Origin: Phalacrocorax aristotelis
Taxonomy: Eukaryota; Chordata; Aves; Suliformes; Phalacrocoracidae
DNA length: 64,000 nucleotides
Direction: 5' to 3'
Assembly: GCF_949628215.1 (NCBI RefSeq)
Contig: NC_134277.1
Span: 34,417,357 to 34,481,356, forward strand
Both the position numbers and the translations under genes were made by a program. Under the pieces are notes generated by a model. The model was not told where the DNA came from and searched no databases. It saw only the letters and a list, made by a program, of their open reading frames with translations. Shown here piece by piece: positions 49,101-60,461 of this stretch. Within the stretch, counting starts at the first letter, position 1, and the number at the start of each line of letters is the position of its first letter.

Positions 49101-52100
49101 TCTATAGTACATCATATAACTGACTTGGAATGGTGGATTTCAGAAATACACCTCAATTTCTGCAAAAAAAGAAATCTGGGAGACACTGCGTACAGCCTGT
49201 GGAGTAGATTATACCAACACAATCATAACAAACAGAGTGAAAATCCAGAAATCAACAACACATTCACCTGAGGTCATATGGGACTGGTTTTTTGGTTTGG
49301 TTTGGCTTGGTTTGGCTTGGCTTGGTTTGGTTTGATTTGGTTTCAATTCAGCAGCTGTGGCTTATTTTAAAAAGAACAGCTTGGGTATGATGTAAAATAA
49401 ATTGGACAGTGTTCTCCACATGCTCCAGAAAAATTGAGAAGTCAGTCACACCTTCAGTTGGTTTCTTTTGGCTACTTTTTAAACAACTCTTACTGTTTTA
49501 ATCCAGCTAACTCCAATGAGAACAACAAATTTAGAAACAGTTTTCCCATTTCCATGCATTTTTGATGTAGACATTGTCTAGGCTTTCAATTTCTTAATTT
49601 TTGTCTACTCCACTTTCCCTGGCTTGCTTATACATAATGCTGGGCATGCAATGCCCATGCTTAACTTCCCCTGTATCTCTAATCCTATAGGTGGGATTCA
49701 CATGCTTAAAGTTAGGTCCATTAGTACATTATCTGGCTCAAAGGAGCCAGTGAACAATAAGAACAATTCTTCTAATAAGAAAGCTAATGGGCGTCAAATG
49801 CAAAGCATCATAGGGAGGCAAGTGTAGGAGATAGAATGTGCATGATTTTAAGATGCCCAAATTTTAGGAATTCAGGTTAAGGTTTCCATGGTGATGCTAT
49901 CTTCATCTACTTCCTTATGAACTTGGGCCTCTGCTGAGTTCCACCCACATAAGTAAAGGATAGAACAGGGTCAAAAGTTTTCTGTGTATTTCCAGGGAAA
50001 TTACAACAGAAGACATGACACAGTTCAACTTAAGTGTTTTGCATCCTAACATGTTAAAGTATTAGTTTTTCCTTTCACATCCCTTTCTTTCCCTTATTGT
50101 TCATTTCTCAAAGGAAAACCCTGAGTCAAGAATGTGAATTGGAAAAAAATAACATTTTATGCAAGACACATTCTTTAATACAGGCAACATGAGCTGAGTG
50201 TAAGATCCAGTGAGCAGAAAGGCAGTTTATGCCATTTCTGCAGCAGGACAGTTCCAAGGACTGTGCAAACAAACCTTTCTCCAGTTGTTTTGATTTGGAC
50301 CTAGTTACCCATGGACCTAAGCACTCCTGGAGAACAGTAGGTCTCTGGCACCTTTCTTGTCCTGTCTCACCTGCTAGTCGTCTAGTCAGAAGAACACAAC
50401 CGAACGGATAATTTGAACTGCTGGGGTGGTAGAAAGAGGCTGTCATGATGGTGACATTTTAGACCAAAGATCTTCAGTTCAAAGCAAAGTAACTAAGCCT
50501 TCATAACCATGTCACCCCACTCTGCACACCACTGTGATTTTTCGTTTCCTCTACTACATGGAACATAAACTGCTTGCTTCCACTTTACAGTTTCTTTTGG
50601 CCTCTCTCTCCTACCCGAACCTGCAGTTGTTTGCTCAGTTCCTAGCAGTTGATGCCTACCTCTGCTGGCTCTGCTTGTGGGCATCCTTTACCCACAAGTG
50701 TCTTTGGGTTCCCTTCCATGCCTCTATGCTCACATGTGGGGATATTTTCCTATAAACATCTGCAAAATCATTTCATTGTCCTCTGTCTTATTCCTCTCTC
50801 AAACTCTACCTATGAACAGCTTGAAATCAGCCAGGCTGCTGGTGTGTTAATGCAACCACCTGTTATACCAATCAATTTTGGTTTGTTGTTTCTTTGTACT
50901 GCCTTACATGCTTTTATCCTACATCTGTCTCTTGCTTTAATTGTAAGGACCTTGGGGCCAACGTCTAATGTAATAGGATTTTAATCTATGGCTGGTACAA
51001 ACTCTGGAGTAACAGAAACCATAAAAATGAACGAGGCAGTTGTGCAGGAAATGTGCATCGTCATGAAATGGTATCAGCTATGATAGCGTTGTCACAAAAT
51101 GCAATCACTGCATAAAATACTGATCTCACTGACTGGTCAAAACTCTTTGACTTCAGTGAGACCCAGGATATTGCCCTCTGTCATTAAATCTTCAGATGGA
51201 CACATGGTTTTGAGTCATCTTTCTTCATCAGCAATGATCAGAAACCTCCCTCCTTGAAGTGATTTTGATCATATCATTACCTGTTGGCCACTGTCTTGTC
51301 TTATCTGGTCTTCATTCTCATTTCTCACCTACCTCTTCTGCAGTGCAGAATTATGTGTGTGTTTATATACTGCCAAAAAATATTTATGACTGCTGTCAAT
51401 AATTAATAAATATTGACAGTGAGAATATTACATGAAGCGCTCAGACAGAATGAATCTATAAATTACAGGAGGTTACGCTGATGAATAACCAAGAGTGTTT
51501 TGCATTTATCATCTCATCTCAAGCAAAACAAGCAATCCTTTCAGAAATACTGCTGTACAATCCAAGCCGGCCAAAACCAGCTTGGGGTTCAAAAATGCCC
51601 ACTCATGTTTAGGCTGAATATTCAATATTTCCTATTCTTAGTTTCATAAATATAAATAACCATTTGGAGGAAAATTCTTCCTAGAAACATGCACATCTCA
51701 AACTAAAAAATAGGAAAGGTTTCTGAGAAGTGAGAAATGCTCTGTGATATGAACATGCTGCTTCTATTAACCCATCATTGGTATTTGATTTTTTTGTTAT
51801 TTTACAAGAAGCTTAGGGTTCCCAGATCATGAGAACATATCTTTCCTTTTCCTTCCCATTTCCTCTTCATTTTTTCCTCCAAAAGCTCAGAACTCAGCTG
51901 ACATACCCTTGAGATTATTTTAAAACACCTTTTGACAGTCTTGTCATAAGGAACAGGGCTGTTCTTTTTTTTAAAAGCAAAACTCATGGTCAATTTAAAG
52001 ACTGTAAGCTATGGCCCATGTTCCACTCGAGGCATCAGGCTTTCCCAGGTGTGAGAATGGGTTCACGGAAAGTTCAGTTGTTCACAGCAAAATTGAAAAA

Positions 52101-52512
52101 TGAAAAGGAGCGAGAAAGAAGGGGTCTCCCCCCCCAACACACACAAACATCTCTCCCCCCCCGTGCCCCCGCCCCTTGCCCCACGAGTATGCAGACTGTA
52201 CCCCATGCACATTAGAAATGGACCCGGCGAGGCTCTCGGCGCAGCATGCACACGCGGAAGGGAAGGAAAGGGAAGGGAGGGGGATGCCTTCGCACGGTCT
52301 GATCATCACCATAAAGAGTTAAAGAGAGAGTGAAATGGCTAACGTACACACACCCCGCTCCATACCGGAGAAGAGTCTCCCAGCTGAGGTTTATGCTCTG
52401 TGAGGACCAGGCTGAAACTGACCGCCCCCACGGCCACGCTGGACACCCCTAACCCTATCTCCAACACGGAGAGCACCAGGAGGCTCCCGATGATCTGGCT
52501 GCTGGTGCACAT
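37045..52512 (-). CDS. TMEM196: TMEM196, four-pass transmembrane protein, four coding exons
   Basis: Coding exons are 52348-52512 (55 aa), 41109-41165 (19 aa), 39003-39257 (85 aa) and 37045-37134 (29 aa plus stop). All junctions are phase 0 and GT/AG, giving 188 residues. The protein is nearly identical to mammalian TMEM196, for example [20 protein letters not shown] and [18 protein letters not shown]. Four hydrophobic segments lie at about residues 7-36, 54-68, 72-93 and 107-131. A Cys-rich turn (CGICGILC, then ACCICG) sits between segments 2 and 3. The biochemical function is unknown; reports in mammals describe a tumour suppressor silenced by promoter methylation in lung cancer. The ATG at 52512 has A at -3. 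Introns are about 11.2, 1.8 and 1.9 kb. The uncertain part is the extreme C-terminus (see exon 4). Confidence 0.95.
37686..37735 (+). repeat. Polypyrimidine tract in TMEM196 intron 3
   Basis: About 50 nt of almost only C and T, in TTTCTTT and CCCCC words. On the transcript it is purine-rich, so it is not a splice-acceptor tract for this gene. Confidence 0.6.
39003..39257 (-). CDS. TMEM196: TMEM196 coding exon 3
   Basis: The 255-nt exon lies between CTAACAG and GAAAAA|GTGAGT. It encodes membrane segments 3 and 4 and the cytosolic [20 protein letters not shown]. Reading through the donor would add about 79 unrelated residues down to 38763, an intron-retention form with no sign of conservation. 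Confidence 0.96.
40876..40920 (+). repeat. Triplicated TAAATAGGCATG motif
   Basis: TAAATAGGCATG occurs at 40876 and 40894, and a third, altered copy, TAAATAGGCCAT, at about 40909. It lies in TMEM196 intron 2. Confidence 0.65.
41109..41165 (-). CDS. TMEM196: TMEM196 coding exon 2 (57-nt small exon)
   Basis: The exon encodes [19 protein letters not shown] between a TTTTCTTTGCAG acceptor, preceded by a T-rich tract, and a GTT|GTAAGT donor. It carries the second membrane segment and the basic KKK cytosolic turn. It is too short for ordinary open-frame detection. The three lysines are encoded by nine consecutive A. Confidence 0.95.
41391..41420 (+). repeat. A-rich tract in TMEM196 intron 1
   Basis: Two long A-runs are separated by G. 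On the transcribed minus strand it is a T-tract about 230 nt upstream of exon 2, too far off to be its acceptor tract. Confidence 0.6.
43618..44123 (+). mobile_element. CR1 LINE 3' end in TMEM196 intron 1, internally deleted
   Basis: The element encodes [18 protein letters not shown], then directly [33 protein letters not shown] and [20 protein letters not shown] before a stop. It ends in GTTGGACTTGATGATCCTTA and ATTCTATGATTTTATGAT. It lies antisense to the TMEM196 transcript. Open frames on the minus strand here (43447-43947) are not genes. Confidence 0.92.
47851..47888 (-). repeat. Old dispersed repeat relic, reversed copy
   Basis: On the minus strand it reads GACTTAAGCATATGCTTAAA and then TGTTTTGCTGAGG, the same motif order. 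It contains a perfect 16-bp palindrome. Confidence 0.4.
49287..49343 (+). repeat. (TTTGG/CTTGG)n pentanucleotide microsatellite
   Basis: About eleven pentamers alternate between TTTGG and CTTGG, with one TTTGA. It lies in TMEM196 intron 1 and is therefore transcribed as CCAAA/CCAAG on the minus strand. Confidence 0.85.
49693..49720 (+). repeat. Old dispersed repeat relic, partial copy
   Basis: TGGGATTCACATGCTTAAAG followed by TTAGGTCC matches the central part of the same unnamed family. Confidence 0.35.
52348..52512 (-). CDS. TMEM196: TMEM196 coding exon 1
   Basis: This exon encodes [20 protein letters not shown] and onward to SSPVWSGVC. It ends in a TGT|GTACGT donor, with the same 55-residue length as the mammalian first exon. 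It contains the first membrane segment and lies on the edge of the CpG island. An earlier GT within GGG GTG TGT is a weaker donor and would shorten the conserved protein. Confidence 0.95.
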
Positions 52513-52559
52513 CCTCCCTCGGTCATCCTTCCTTCCCGATCAGCCGGGGAAACCGCGCA

Positions 52560-52577
52560 TCCTCCTCCTCCTCCTCC
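52560..52577 (-). repeat. (GGA)6 trinucleotide run upstream of the TMEM196 start
   Basis: Six GGA units on the sense (minus) strand end about 48 nt upstream of the ATG, probably in the 5' UTR. Confidence 0.75.
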
Positions 52578-52700
52578 GGCGCTCCCGCGGCCCTAAGTCG
52601 CCCCCAAACTTTTCTTCCTTCGCCGGCAGCCGGGGCGGAGCGGCGCATCCGCGGCCGGCGGGCGCTGCCGAGGGGCGGCCCCGGCGCCGCCGGGCCCCGC

Positions 52701-52730
52701 GCAGCTCCGCGCAGCGCCGCGCAGCGCCGC
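52701..52730 (+). repeat. 10-bp GC-rich tandem repeat in the TMEM196 CpG island
   Basis: Three copies of GCAGCGCCGC are seen, the first as GCAGCTCCGC, with partial units on both sides. Confidence 0.75.
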
Positions 52731-52952
52731 GCAAGGCCGGCCTCGAGCGCGGCCCCGGCGCGGCGGAGCTCTCCAAGGTGCCGGCGCGGCGGCGGGGACG
52801 GGGCGCCGCGGCCGGCCGGCCGGGAGCGCGGCCGTCGGTATGCAGCACCACGCTCCTCAGGGGCTGCGCCTCCTCCGGAAAAGTCGACCTTGTCTCATCG
52901 CCTCCTGCGCTCTCATTGAAATGACCTCACTGGGGTGGTGGTTGGGTTTTGG

Positions 52953-52999
52953 TTTTTTTTTCCCCCCTCTCTTATTTCTCTCTCCCCCCTCTCTTCCCC
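52953..52999 (+). repeat. Polypyrimidine tract with mirror repeat
   Basis: About 47 nt contain a single purine, at 52974. TCCCCCCTCTCT at 52961-52972 is mirrored exactly by 52979-52990. On the TMEM196 sense strand the tract is purine-rich. Confidence 0.8.
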
Positions 53000-53043
53000 G
53001 GTTGGGGGTGGGGGGAGCGGAGTGCGGCGAGCCCACCCCGGCT

Positions 53044-53051
53044 ATATTTAT
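53044..53051. promoter_or_regulatory. TATA-like element in the TMEM196 promoter
   Basis: TATATTTA is an isolated AT-rich octamer within the CpG island; on the minus strand it reads TAAATATA. It could position TMEM196 initiation near 53010, or a divergent plus-strand start near 53080. The orientation cannot be settled from sequence. Confidence 0.3.
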
Positions 53052-54861
53052 GTATGAATCTAGACCCAATGCACAGGCGAGGCGCTACGGCAGCCCCGCC
53101 CCAGGGCCACAAGGCACGGCACCTTCCTGCCGTCCTCCCCCGCCGGCAGCCCGGCTCGCACACCTCCTCCGTCCCGCGCCCGGCCGGGCTGGCGGCAGGA
53201 CGCCGGGAGCCGCGGCGATGCAGCTGCAGGCTTCCGCCGCACAACCCTTCCTTAAAATAGGTGAGTCCCCTTGGTGGGGTGTGCGCAGGCCTCCCTCCTC
53301 CCAGGTGTTGCTGTCAAAAATCAGGAGGAAGTCCGTCTTCCTCTTGCATTGGTATAAGAGCTCGAGTCTGTCATGTCTCGCCACTGCAAAACTCTCTGGT
53401 CTCTTCCAAAACACTATTGCCGAAATAGGCAACTGCTGTAGCCGTTCTTGTCACTCTGACAACGGCCGGAACTATGTCGGTCCTAAGGCAAACGAGCAAC
53501 AAAGCAAAATATAACAAGAGATCCAGAGCTGCTACTTGAGCCACACTGGATTGCCTGGTACCAGTCTTTATTGCTGTGGCTCGGATACAGGGAATGCTTT
53601 GCCACTCTGCAGTTTTACAATCCAGATGTGCTGCACAACATGGCAACACACAAACATTCAATGTGGCACCTCAGCTCTCCTAAATATGGACAACCAAGCT
53701 ACAAACAGTTACCTTAACAACAGGGCAAAAGCGCTCCTTCAACAATTATATCCCCAAAATCTAGATCATGATCCAAAACATCAGTGTCCTGCAGGATTTA
53801 GCTAGTTTTCTGTATATAGATACTATTTCTTTCATTATTCTAAACGTAACGTATACGGAATTTTTCCTTGTATGCAAAGATCTAGAATTCTTAACCTATG
53901 TAGAAATCCTACAGTCAGGCATCAGAATCCAGAAGGGCTGTCTAGACTTATCCATTATTTTGACAGTACAATTTGGAGGCAAGGGCATAAGATTAGCAAA
54001 ATCCTAACTGAACTTATTTTGGGGGCTCCTAAAGCTCTGTGTTGTGTTTTGAGAAGACAGCCACTGAACCACTGTCATGGAGGGAGACAGGATGCTAGAG
54101 TGCAAAAGAACGAGCTATACACAGGTATTACATACACTTGAGAAGATTAGAACCACCATTACAGCCCAGAGTTTATATCTCATTTGTAGAAATCTTGCAC
54201 ACTTAATTGCTGTGAGTGAAGCTAGACTGGCATCAAGATTTGTCACTGTTCATGTTTTTTATGTATCTAAGAGTGAGAGAAGGGGGTCCTTGGATAGGGT
54301 CTTAATGCTTTCTAGTTTAAAACTTCAGCTGTTTCATATTTTCTCACACTTTTCCTAGTTCTCAGAAGCAGAACAGGTGAGTGCATCTGAAGGAAAGCTG
54401 CGTTATAGTTAAAGCTGAATTGTCCCCTTTTCATCTCTTATGTTTTAAATGGTACCTGACATCTCTTATCATTAAAAATCAAGGCACAGCATAAAAGTTC
54501 CTAAGCTACTATATTTATGTAGGAGGATGGAAAAAGCACAGATTTTCAAGTACCCACATGGGTGTAGGAAGGTGTTTCTGCAATGACAGTATCCTTATTA
54601 TGTCAGATTGTTATAAACGTTAAAGTGTGCTAAGATGCAATGATTTTACTGCTCAGAGTGTATTTTACCAGGACTATAAAAACCAGTGGTGATAAGAGGG
54701 AAATTGCATAATGACAAATATAATTAATATATTTAATACTTGCAGCCAGATAGGGTGCCTGTCGTATCAGGATAGAACTCATCTGACAGAAATAAGATTT
54801 CCATAAACAGCTTGTTTTATGTAACATTTCCACTTCAGTCATAATAAGCTGTCAGAAAGAT

Positions 54862-54890
54862 GGGGGGGAGGGGGGGCGGGTGGGGGGGGG
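54862..54890 (+). repeat. G-run cluster, potential G-quadruplex
   Basis: Consecutive G-runs of about 7, 8, 3 and 9 are separated by single bases (A, C, T) within ordinary AT-rich DNA. The spacing fits a very stable parallel G-quadruplex. Confidence 0.8.
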
Positions 54891-55266
54891 ACCTTGTGAA
54901 AAGAGTGTCCTAGATGGAGATCACTTCATGTGACAGTTATTAAAACAGGGGTACAAAACTAGAGTTTGTCCTGCCATTGGGCAGGACAGGAAGTGCTCTG
55001 GGTGCTTGCTTTCTGATCTGCGGGCTGCAGAGAGGTGAAGAGCTAAGCAAGACCTCATTCAGAGTTAATAAGACTGCCCAGGAGGAGCTGTGTGAGTTAT
55101 CTCTGTTTTGCACCCTTTCAAATAAAGACAGGAAGGAAATGTAATATTCTAATCATTATCTTTTTAAAATGAAAAGATACAGTCTTTGTCCATGTAATCA
55201 CTTTAGTTTATTTGTACTATGGTGCTGCATCATCATTATGTGCTGATCTAGGCAATTAACTTTACA

Positions 55267-55320
55267 CATGGGACTATTCATGCATACAGTTCAGCACATG
55301 CTTACATCTTTGCAGCATTA
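55267..55320 (+). repeat. Old dispersed repeat relic, unnamed
   Basis: The order of motifs CATGGGACTATTCATGC, then CAGCACATGCTTACATCTTT and GCAGCATT, resembles a sequence I know to be scattered through bird and reptile genomes (GGGACTACTCA...CATGCTTAA...CTTTGC.GGATC). I cannot name the family. Confidence 0.45.
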
Positions 55321-58300
55321 AGACACTCTGGAAAAGAGTTATTTAACTGCTTACTGTCTCAACTGGCTGGTTTTGAAATGGTACCTGCTTCTCTGATTCC
55401 CATAACAAAAAGATTATGATGAAATGCTAGGAAAAAAAAAATCATTCAGTGTGCAGGCAAGTTTTCATTACAGCTGCAGAAAGTGAAATACTGAAATCCC
55501 ATCTCCAAAGTACAGTTAACTAGAGTCATGAGTGCTTTGGATTTTTTAATTTAGACTGTTAGATTCATGAACAGAAGTCATCAATCTTATTCTTCCTGAC
55601 TTGTTTGAAGGAAAAAAAAAATCTCTTTTTTATCATTGGAGACTTTAAAAATGGTTCATGACAAAAAAATTCTAGTCACACAGTGGGATGAAGGGTAATT
55701 GAATGACATACTACTAGCAATGAATAAATAGAAATCAGAGTACAAAGATTCGTTTATACTAAGTCCCCTTTATGCAGCTCGGATGGCCAAAAGGAGAGAC
55801 ACTAAGAAGGTTATAGCCTCTCCATTGGAAATGACCAGTTTTATGTAACGCTTGAGTATGTATTCATAGCTGAACATATCCTGTTAAAGTGGTTGAATTT
55901 ATTTATTCCTTAATTCCATGTGTCTCTAAAACAATACTTTGAAGAGCTTTATTGTGAATAAGAACTAATCTTATAGCATTAAATCAGAATTCAGGACACT
56001 GAATCCAATTCAGTCTAGGTAAATTGTGAATAAAATTGAAACTGTACAGCCATCCTATGGCTGCTTAGAAGATGTGAAATAAGTCGGTGCTATTCCAAGA
56101 GGGGAGGTACTGGCTCCCTAAATGTTGGTGTTACTAATATGCAAGTAGCAGTCTTGGCCAAATAAACAGAAATTTGAACGGTATTGGAAGACGGATTACT
56201 CTTTTACCTTATGGATTCATTTTCTGGTCAGTCCCAAGAAATATCAGTTGAACTATCTTGGAATAAATGGCATAGAGTAAATGACTTCTATGAGGGCATT
56301 CTTTAAGAAATGGAAAAATTCAGCCTCAAGGGCAGCTCGCAAATCCTCTTCTTTTCACAGGCATCTTCTGCTTTCACCTTACTTTGTGGATTCCATCTCT
56401 TCACACTGATTCATCACCTGGATCCCTTCAATTAAGTTTGCTGAAGCAAAAACAATTGAGAGCAGCAATCTAACAATGGCTTTTAAGTGTTTGGGGTGAT
56501 ACAGTGCCTTGGGTTCTACAAAGAGATGTCCATTGATTTCACTTTAAAACTAGCTGTATCAATTGCATCCTATCTATAGAAATGTGTACAAAACAACCTT
56601 TAGAACATTCTCTCTTTTTTTGTACAAAATCAACTCTTAGTACCTTTTACTCCTTAGTTTGGTCATACTCTAAATTAGCAAGCACTGATGTTCTAAAATG
56701 GGAAGCAAACCCCATCAGAGTCTTGTACGGGAGACGATAAGGGTCTGTGATTGATTTTGTCTGTTTAAAATTCAATACTCAGACAAACGTTCTGCTGAAT
56801 GGGTAGCTCAGCCCCAGCAAAGCTAGGATCTGTGGCACTTCTGTGGCTGTTAAGGTTGTTAGGTCACCATTGTTTTTCTTCGATCAAGTCATTAAGGTAT
56901 TGGTTTATAACACAGGAAAAAACCTGATGACATATTGTAAAACTACTTGACAGATGTTTTCATTCAGGAGAATTTAGAGGATTTGTGATAGTCATTGATA
57001 TTGGGTGGAAAATTTCACAGGTTTTCAGGTTTCAGTTGGGTAATGAAAGCTGGATTGACTCTATATAGCCCAAGTTAAAAGTGGGTATAAATTACTTTTT
57101 CTTGGATTTATTCTTAACTACCTGCTCTGTCTACAACTGTAAGAAAGTCTATTCCCCTCCAGACACCTTTTACTAGCTTGATTAGATGGGAGGATTCTTC
57201 TTTGGTAGAAGAGATCAGAAATCTGCGCACAAATTCTAAGTCTTCCACTACTCATCAAAACATTAAAAGTGCGTGTGAAATTGCTTACCCCCATGTTGCA
57301 TACAAGAATGAGAGTCACAAGATCTCTAAAGTGACTTGCTTAGCATTGTACATAAAGTCTGTATCTGAACCAAGAAGGTCTCTTTCATCCAACATCAATG
57401 TCCTGTTAAATAAACACCCTTTCTACATTAATATGGTTTCTGTGGAAACTGCAAGAAAGGATGATCATCAGAAAAGGCTAATTTTTCCTAGGAACTGTGA
57501 TTCCCTGGCTCTGCAGCAGATCAGATCATTCCCTGCCAGTGAAGACCCTTGGATGCATCTGCAGACCCATGGTTGCCCAGCAGCTCTGCTCATGTGTATA
57601 ATGCACAGCACTGAAATGCCTAATTAAAACAAGTACTCCTCTTTTACTAGCATTAATTTAATACCTGTAAAACAGTTCCTGTGCATTTCTTGGTGCAGTA
57701 GCACCATGCTGAACAGGCTGTTACGGAGATCTGGAGAATATAAAGCAGATTAAATGACATTCGGTAACTTAGAGGATGAATTTTGTAGACCCATCACCTC
57801 TGATTCACTGAAAGGAGATGTCACCCACTGGGGAATCTAGGGCAGAATGGAAAACTGGTTGCTCTAGGAACTGTTTTGAACTGTATGGTCAAACACTGTG
57901 TGTATGAAGTAATGAGATATTTATCAGATGACTGTTAAAACGTTTACCTTCTTTCACAGGATGGACATAGTCTTTACTACGGACATAGGAGAGTTCCACT
58001 GCACACGCTCTCTAAAGTGGTTTGGGCCAGTCTTGACCTGTCAGCACAGTTTCCTTTGAGAAGGATCCCTCCCTGCTTAGTAGGAGGAAGAAATTTAAGC
58101 TGTTAAAGGAGGGTTTTCTGGAGATGGTATCTGTCCAGGATTGTACCCTGATGAGTAAGATCTAGATGTAAGGAAAATGATCTTGACATGGAATTTCCAT
58201 GGGATTCAGGATTAAAGAATGAAGAAAAAGTTCCCCCTACAGTGGAGAAGAAGGCTTGGAGCTATCTGCTTTTGGGGGGCAGAAGCAAAGAGGGCTGGGG

Positions 58301-60461
58301 ACTGGGAAGACTGGAGCCCAGGAGCTTATCATTCTGAGCTGGGCTGTTGTTTTGTGCTGAAAGCCAGAGGGGAAGAACATTTCAATGGAACCTGTTGAGT
58401 TTCCATGAGGAAGGAAAACAAAACCAATACTAGTCTTCTTAATACAGGCAAGTGTTACATTTTTCTACCCACTTTTGTCCTTATTCTGGGAATAGCAAAT
58501 GCAATTTTGTGATGATGACAGCATAGCTGGTTGGAAAAGAGTGAGGAGGAGACCAGAGAAGGATTGTTGGGAACTGACAGGGCAGGGAAGTGTCAGCAGT
58601 GCTCATGGGGGTAAAGGAGTTTAGGAAGAATCAGTGGTTATTTTGCTGGGCTGGGGCTGAGAGAGAGAAGATGGGACAGTTCAGTAGGGCAAGAAGGGAA
58701 TGGCAAATGAGAGTGTTTGGAAAGTAACGCGAGATCTTTTCATGTCTTGCTTATCCTTGCAAGTATGCATGGACTTGCTACAAACCCAAGCTCTAGCACA
58801 TGAATATTTTGAATATGTGAGGGGAAGAGAAGGGTCACCCAATGCAATTCTTTCCACAGAAGAGAAAAGAAGAGATAGTGTGGGGTAGAAAGTTCAGAAA
58901 CACCTTGCTGAGAACTTTTCGTTTTGATGCCAAGGGACTGTGAGTTAAAAAGTGTTGGGGCAAAGACTGCCTTGAACACTCTAACGTGCGCGTCAGCAGG
59001 AACAGAGATCCATGTTGATCCATTAAGTCCCTGTTTCATCTGATTTATATATGACCAACTAATCTGTTCCCCCCAGCAACCTGATAACTTAAGCTATTAT
59101 GTGAGTTCTTTATGAGAAACTGAGGTAGGAGTGGGGTCTTATCCTGAAGGAGTGAGTCCTTGTTGAACTCTCCAGCTTCTCTCTGTCTGATGTATGTCTT
59201 ACAATCCACACCTTAGCATCTCTTAAGGTTTCTTAGTAAGAGAGCTCTGAAAAAATCAGGGCATGGGAGGAGGATTTTCACACCACCTAAGTTATATCTA
59301 AGTTAGAAAGAAAGGTTCTATCTAGGACCTTTGCCCAGATGATTGTCAAGAAGGTGATCTGCAGTAATACACTAATTAGAGGCACTTTGAATTTCCCACT
59401 CTCACCTTGAACCACTAGAAAAGTTATTCCATAGCTCTATAGTACATCTCATAGCTCCACTCCTGAAGCTGTGAAGCTATGGAGAGATGTTACAGAGATA
59501 TATAGCGTGCTTACAGCATTTCTACAAATTAAAAAAGCCATTGCTATGCAGTGCTTTCTTATATTCTACTGAGTAATCATTAAATCTACTGAGACAGTGA
59601 GCATTTTGTTCAGACCATTTCTGAAACCTGCCTACAGTCTTAAGGTATTGCACTTTAAATAATGCACTACCATACTAGTTGTGAGCATCCAGAAGTTACC
59701 GGATACAGTTCTTACCACGAGTTATGCCACAAGGATCTCACTGACATCTTCTGAACATGTCATTTTCATCTTGTCCTCTGCAATAAAGCCAGCAGTTTTC
59801 AAATGGCATTTATGTTGTCGCTGCTTGCAAGAAGCCTCTACCAATTTACTCTGCTGGTTGGGATGAACACTAAGCATACTGATCCAAAATAAAAAAAGGA
59901 ACACAAATCTTTATTCCAAATAATTAATTCAATGTAATGCCCAGGAAAAATCCTGACTTAGTCACCTTTTTTTGTTTTAATACATTAACCTTGGATGTTC
60001 AAAACAAAGCGAAAGTGAGATAACATCATTACTGTCTTGCTATATAAACAGAATGTATAAACAGTCTCTGCAGAATAGTAAATTAAAGTGCTCTTTGAAT
60101 TGCATGACTTACATAACCTGTCTGACATTTTGCCATCTTTCAGTCTCTGGCCTTCACTTTGTTGGGTAAGTTTCATATTCCGCAGAAGTCCATTAAATCG
60201 AGATTCAATTAAACCCTTCCAATCTGAATGCAGTTAAAATATTTTCTTACAGTACAGACAGTAATAAAGCATTCTGAAACCTAAAATGCCATGAAATTAG
60301 TGTCTAACTAGAACCTCAGTACATTATAGATCTGCCATCATTTTTTAGAATCCTGCAGCACATTCAAGTAATAAAGGTTAGAAGGTGTCCTAGTAACATC
60401 AGCCCTTGTACAGTACAGCACTCAAGTGTGTGTTCAAAATTCACCTTATGAATAATGCTCT

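Larger units (their letters stand above)
41166..52347 (-). other. TMEM196 intron 1
   Basis: This is an 11.2-kb first intron, containing an antisense CR1 copy, an A-rich tract, a pentanucleotide repeat and two relics of an unnamed old repeat. The stretch at about 48780-48930 looks unusually free of simple repeats and may be conserved. A minus-strand open frame of 124 codons at 46375-46749 has no recognisable domain. Confidence 0.65.
52540..53240. promoter_or_regulatory. CpG island and promoter of TMEM196
   Basis: The stretch is about 700 bp and extremely GC- and CpG-rich, immediately upstream of the TMEM196 start codon, flanked by AT-rich DNA. It holds a (TCC)6 run at 52560-52577, a 10-bp tandem repeat at 52701-52730 and a long pyrimidine tract at 52953-52999. 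A TATATTTA lies at about 53044. The island gives many long open frames on both strands that are composition artefacts. Confidence 0.85.

Noticed and set aside
52400-53514. Open frames of up to 224 codons over the TMEM196 CpG island
   Set aside because: Same composition effect. They overlap promoter DNA and TMEM196 exon 1 antisense, with no recognisable domain.
57310-57390. Possible MIR-type SINE fragment (AGTGACTTGCTTA... TCTGTATCTGAACC)
   Set aside because: Only loose similarity to the MIR core; too short and diverged to support by eye.
57178-57627. 149-codon plus-strand open frame, with a possible acceptor at 57162
   Set aside because: It begins with TTG, shows no domain and no partner exon. 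About one frame of this length is expected by chance in a window of this size and composition.
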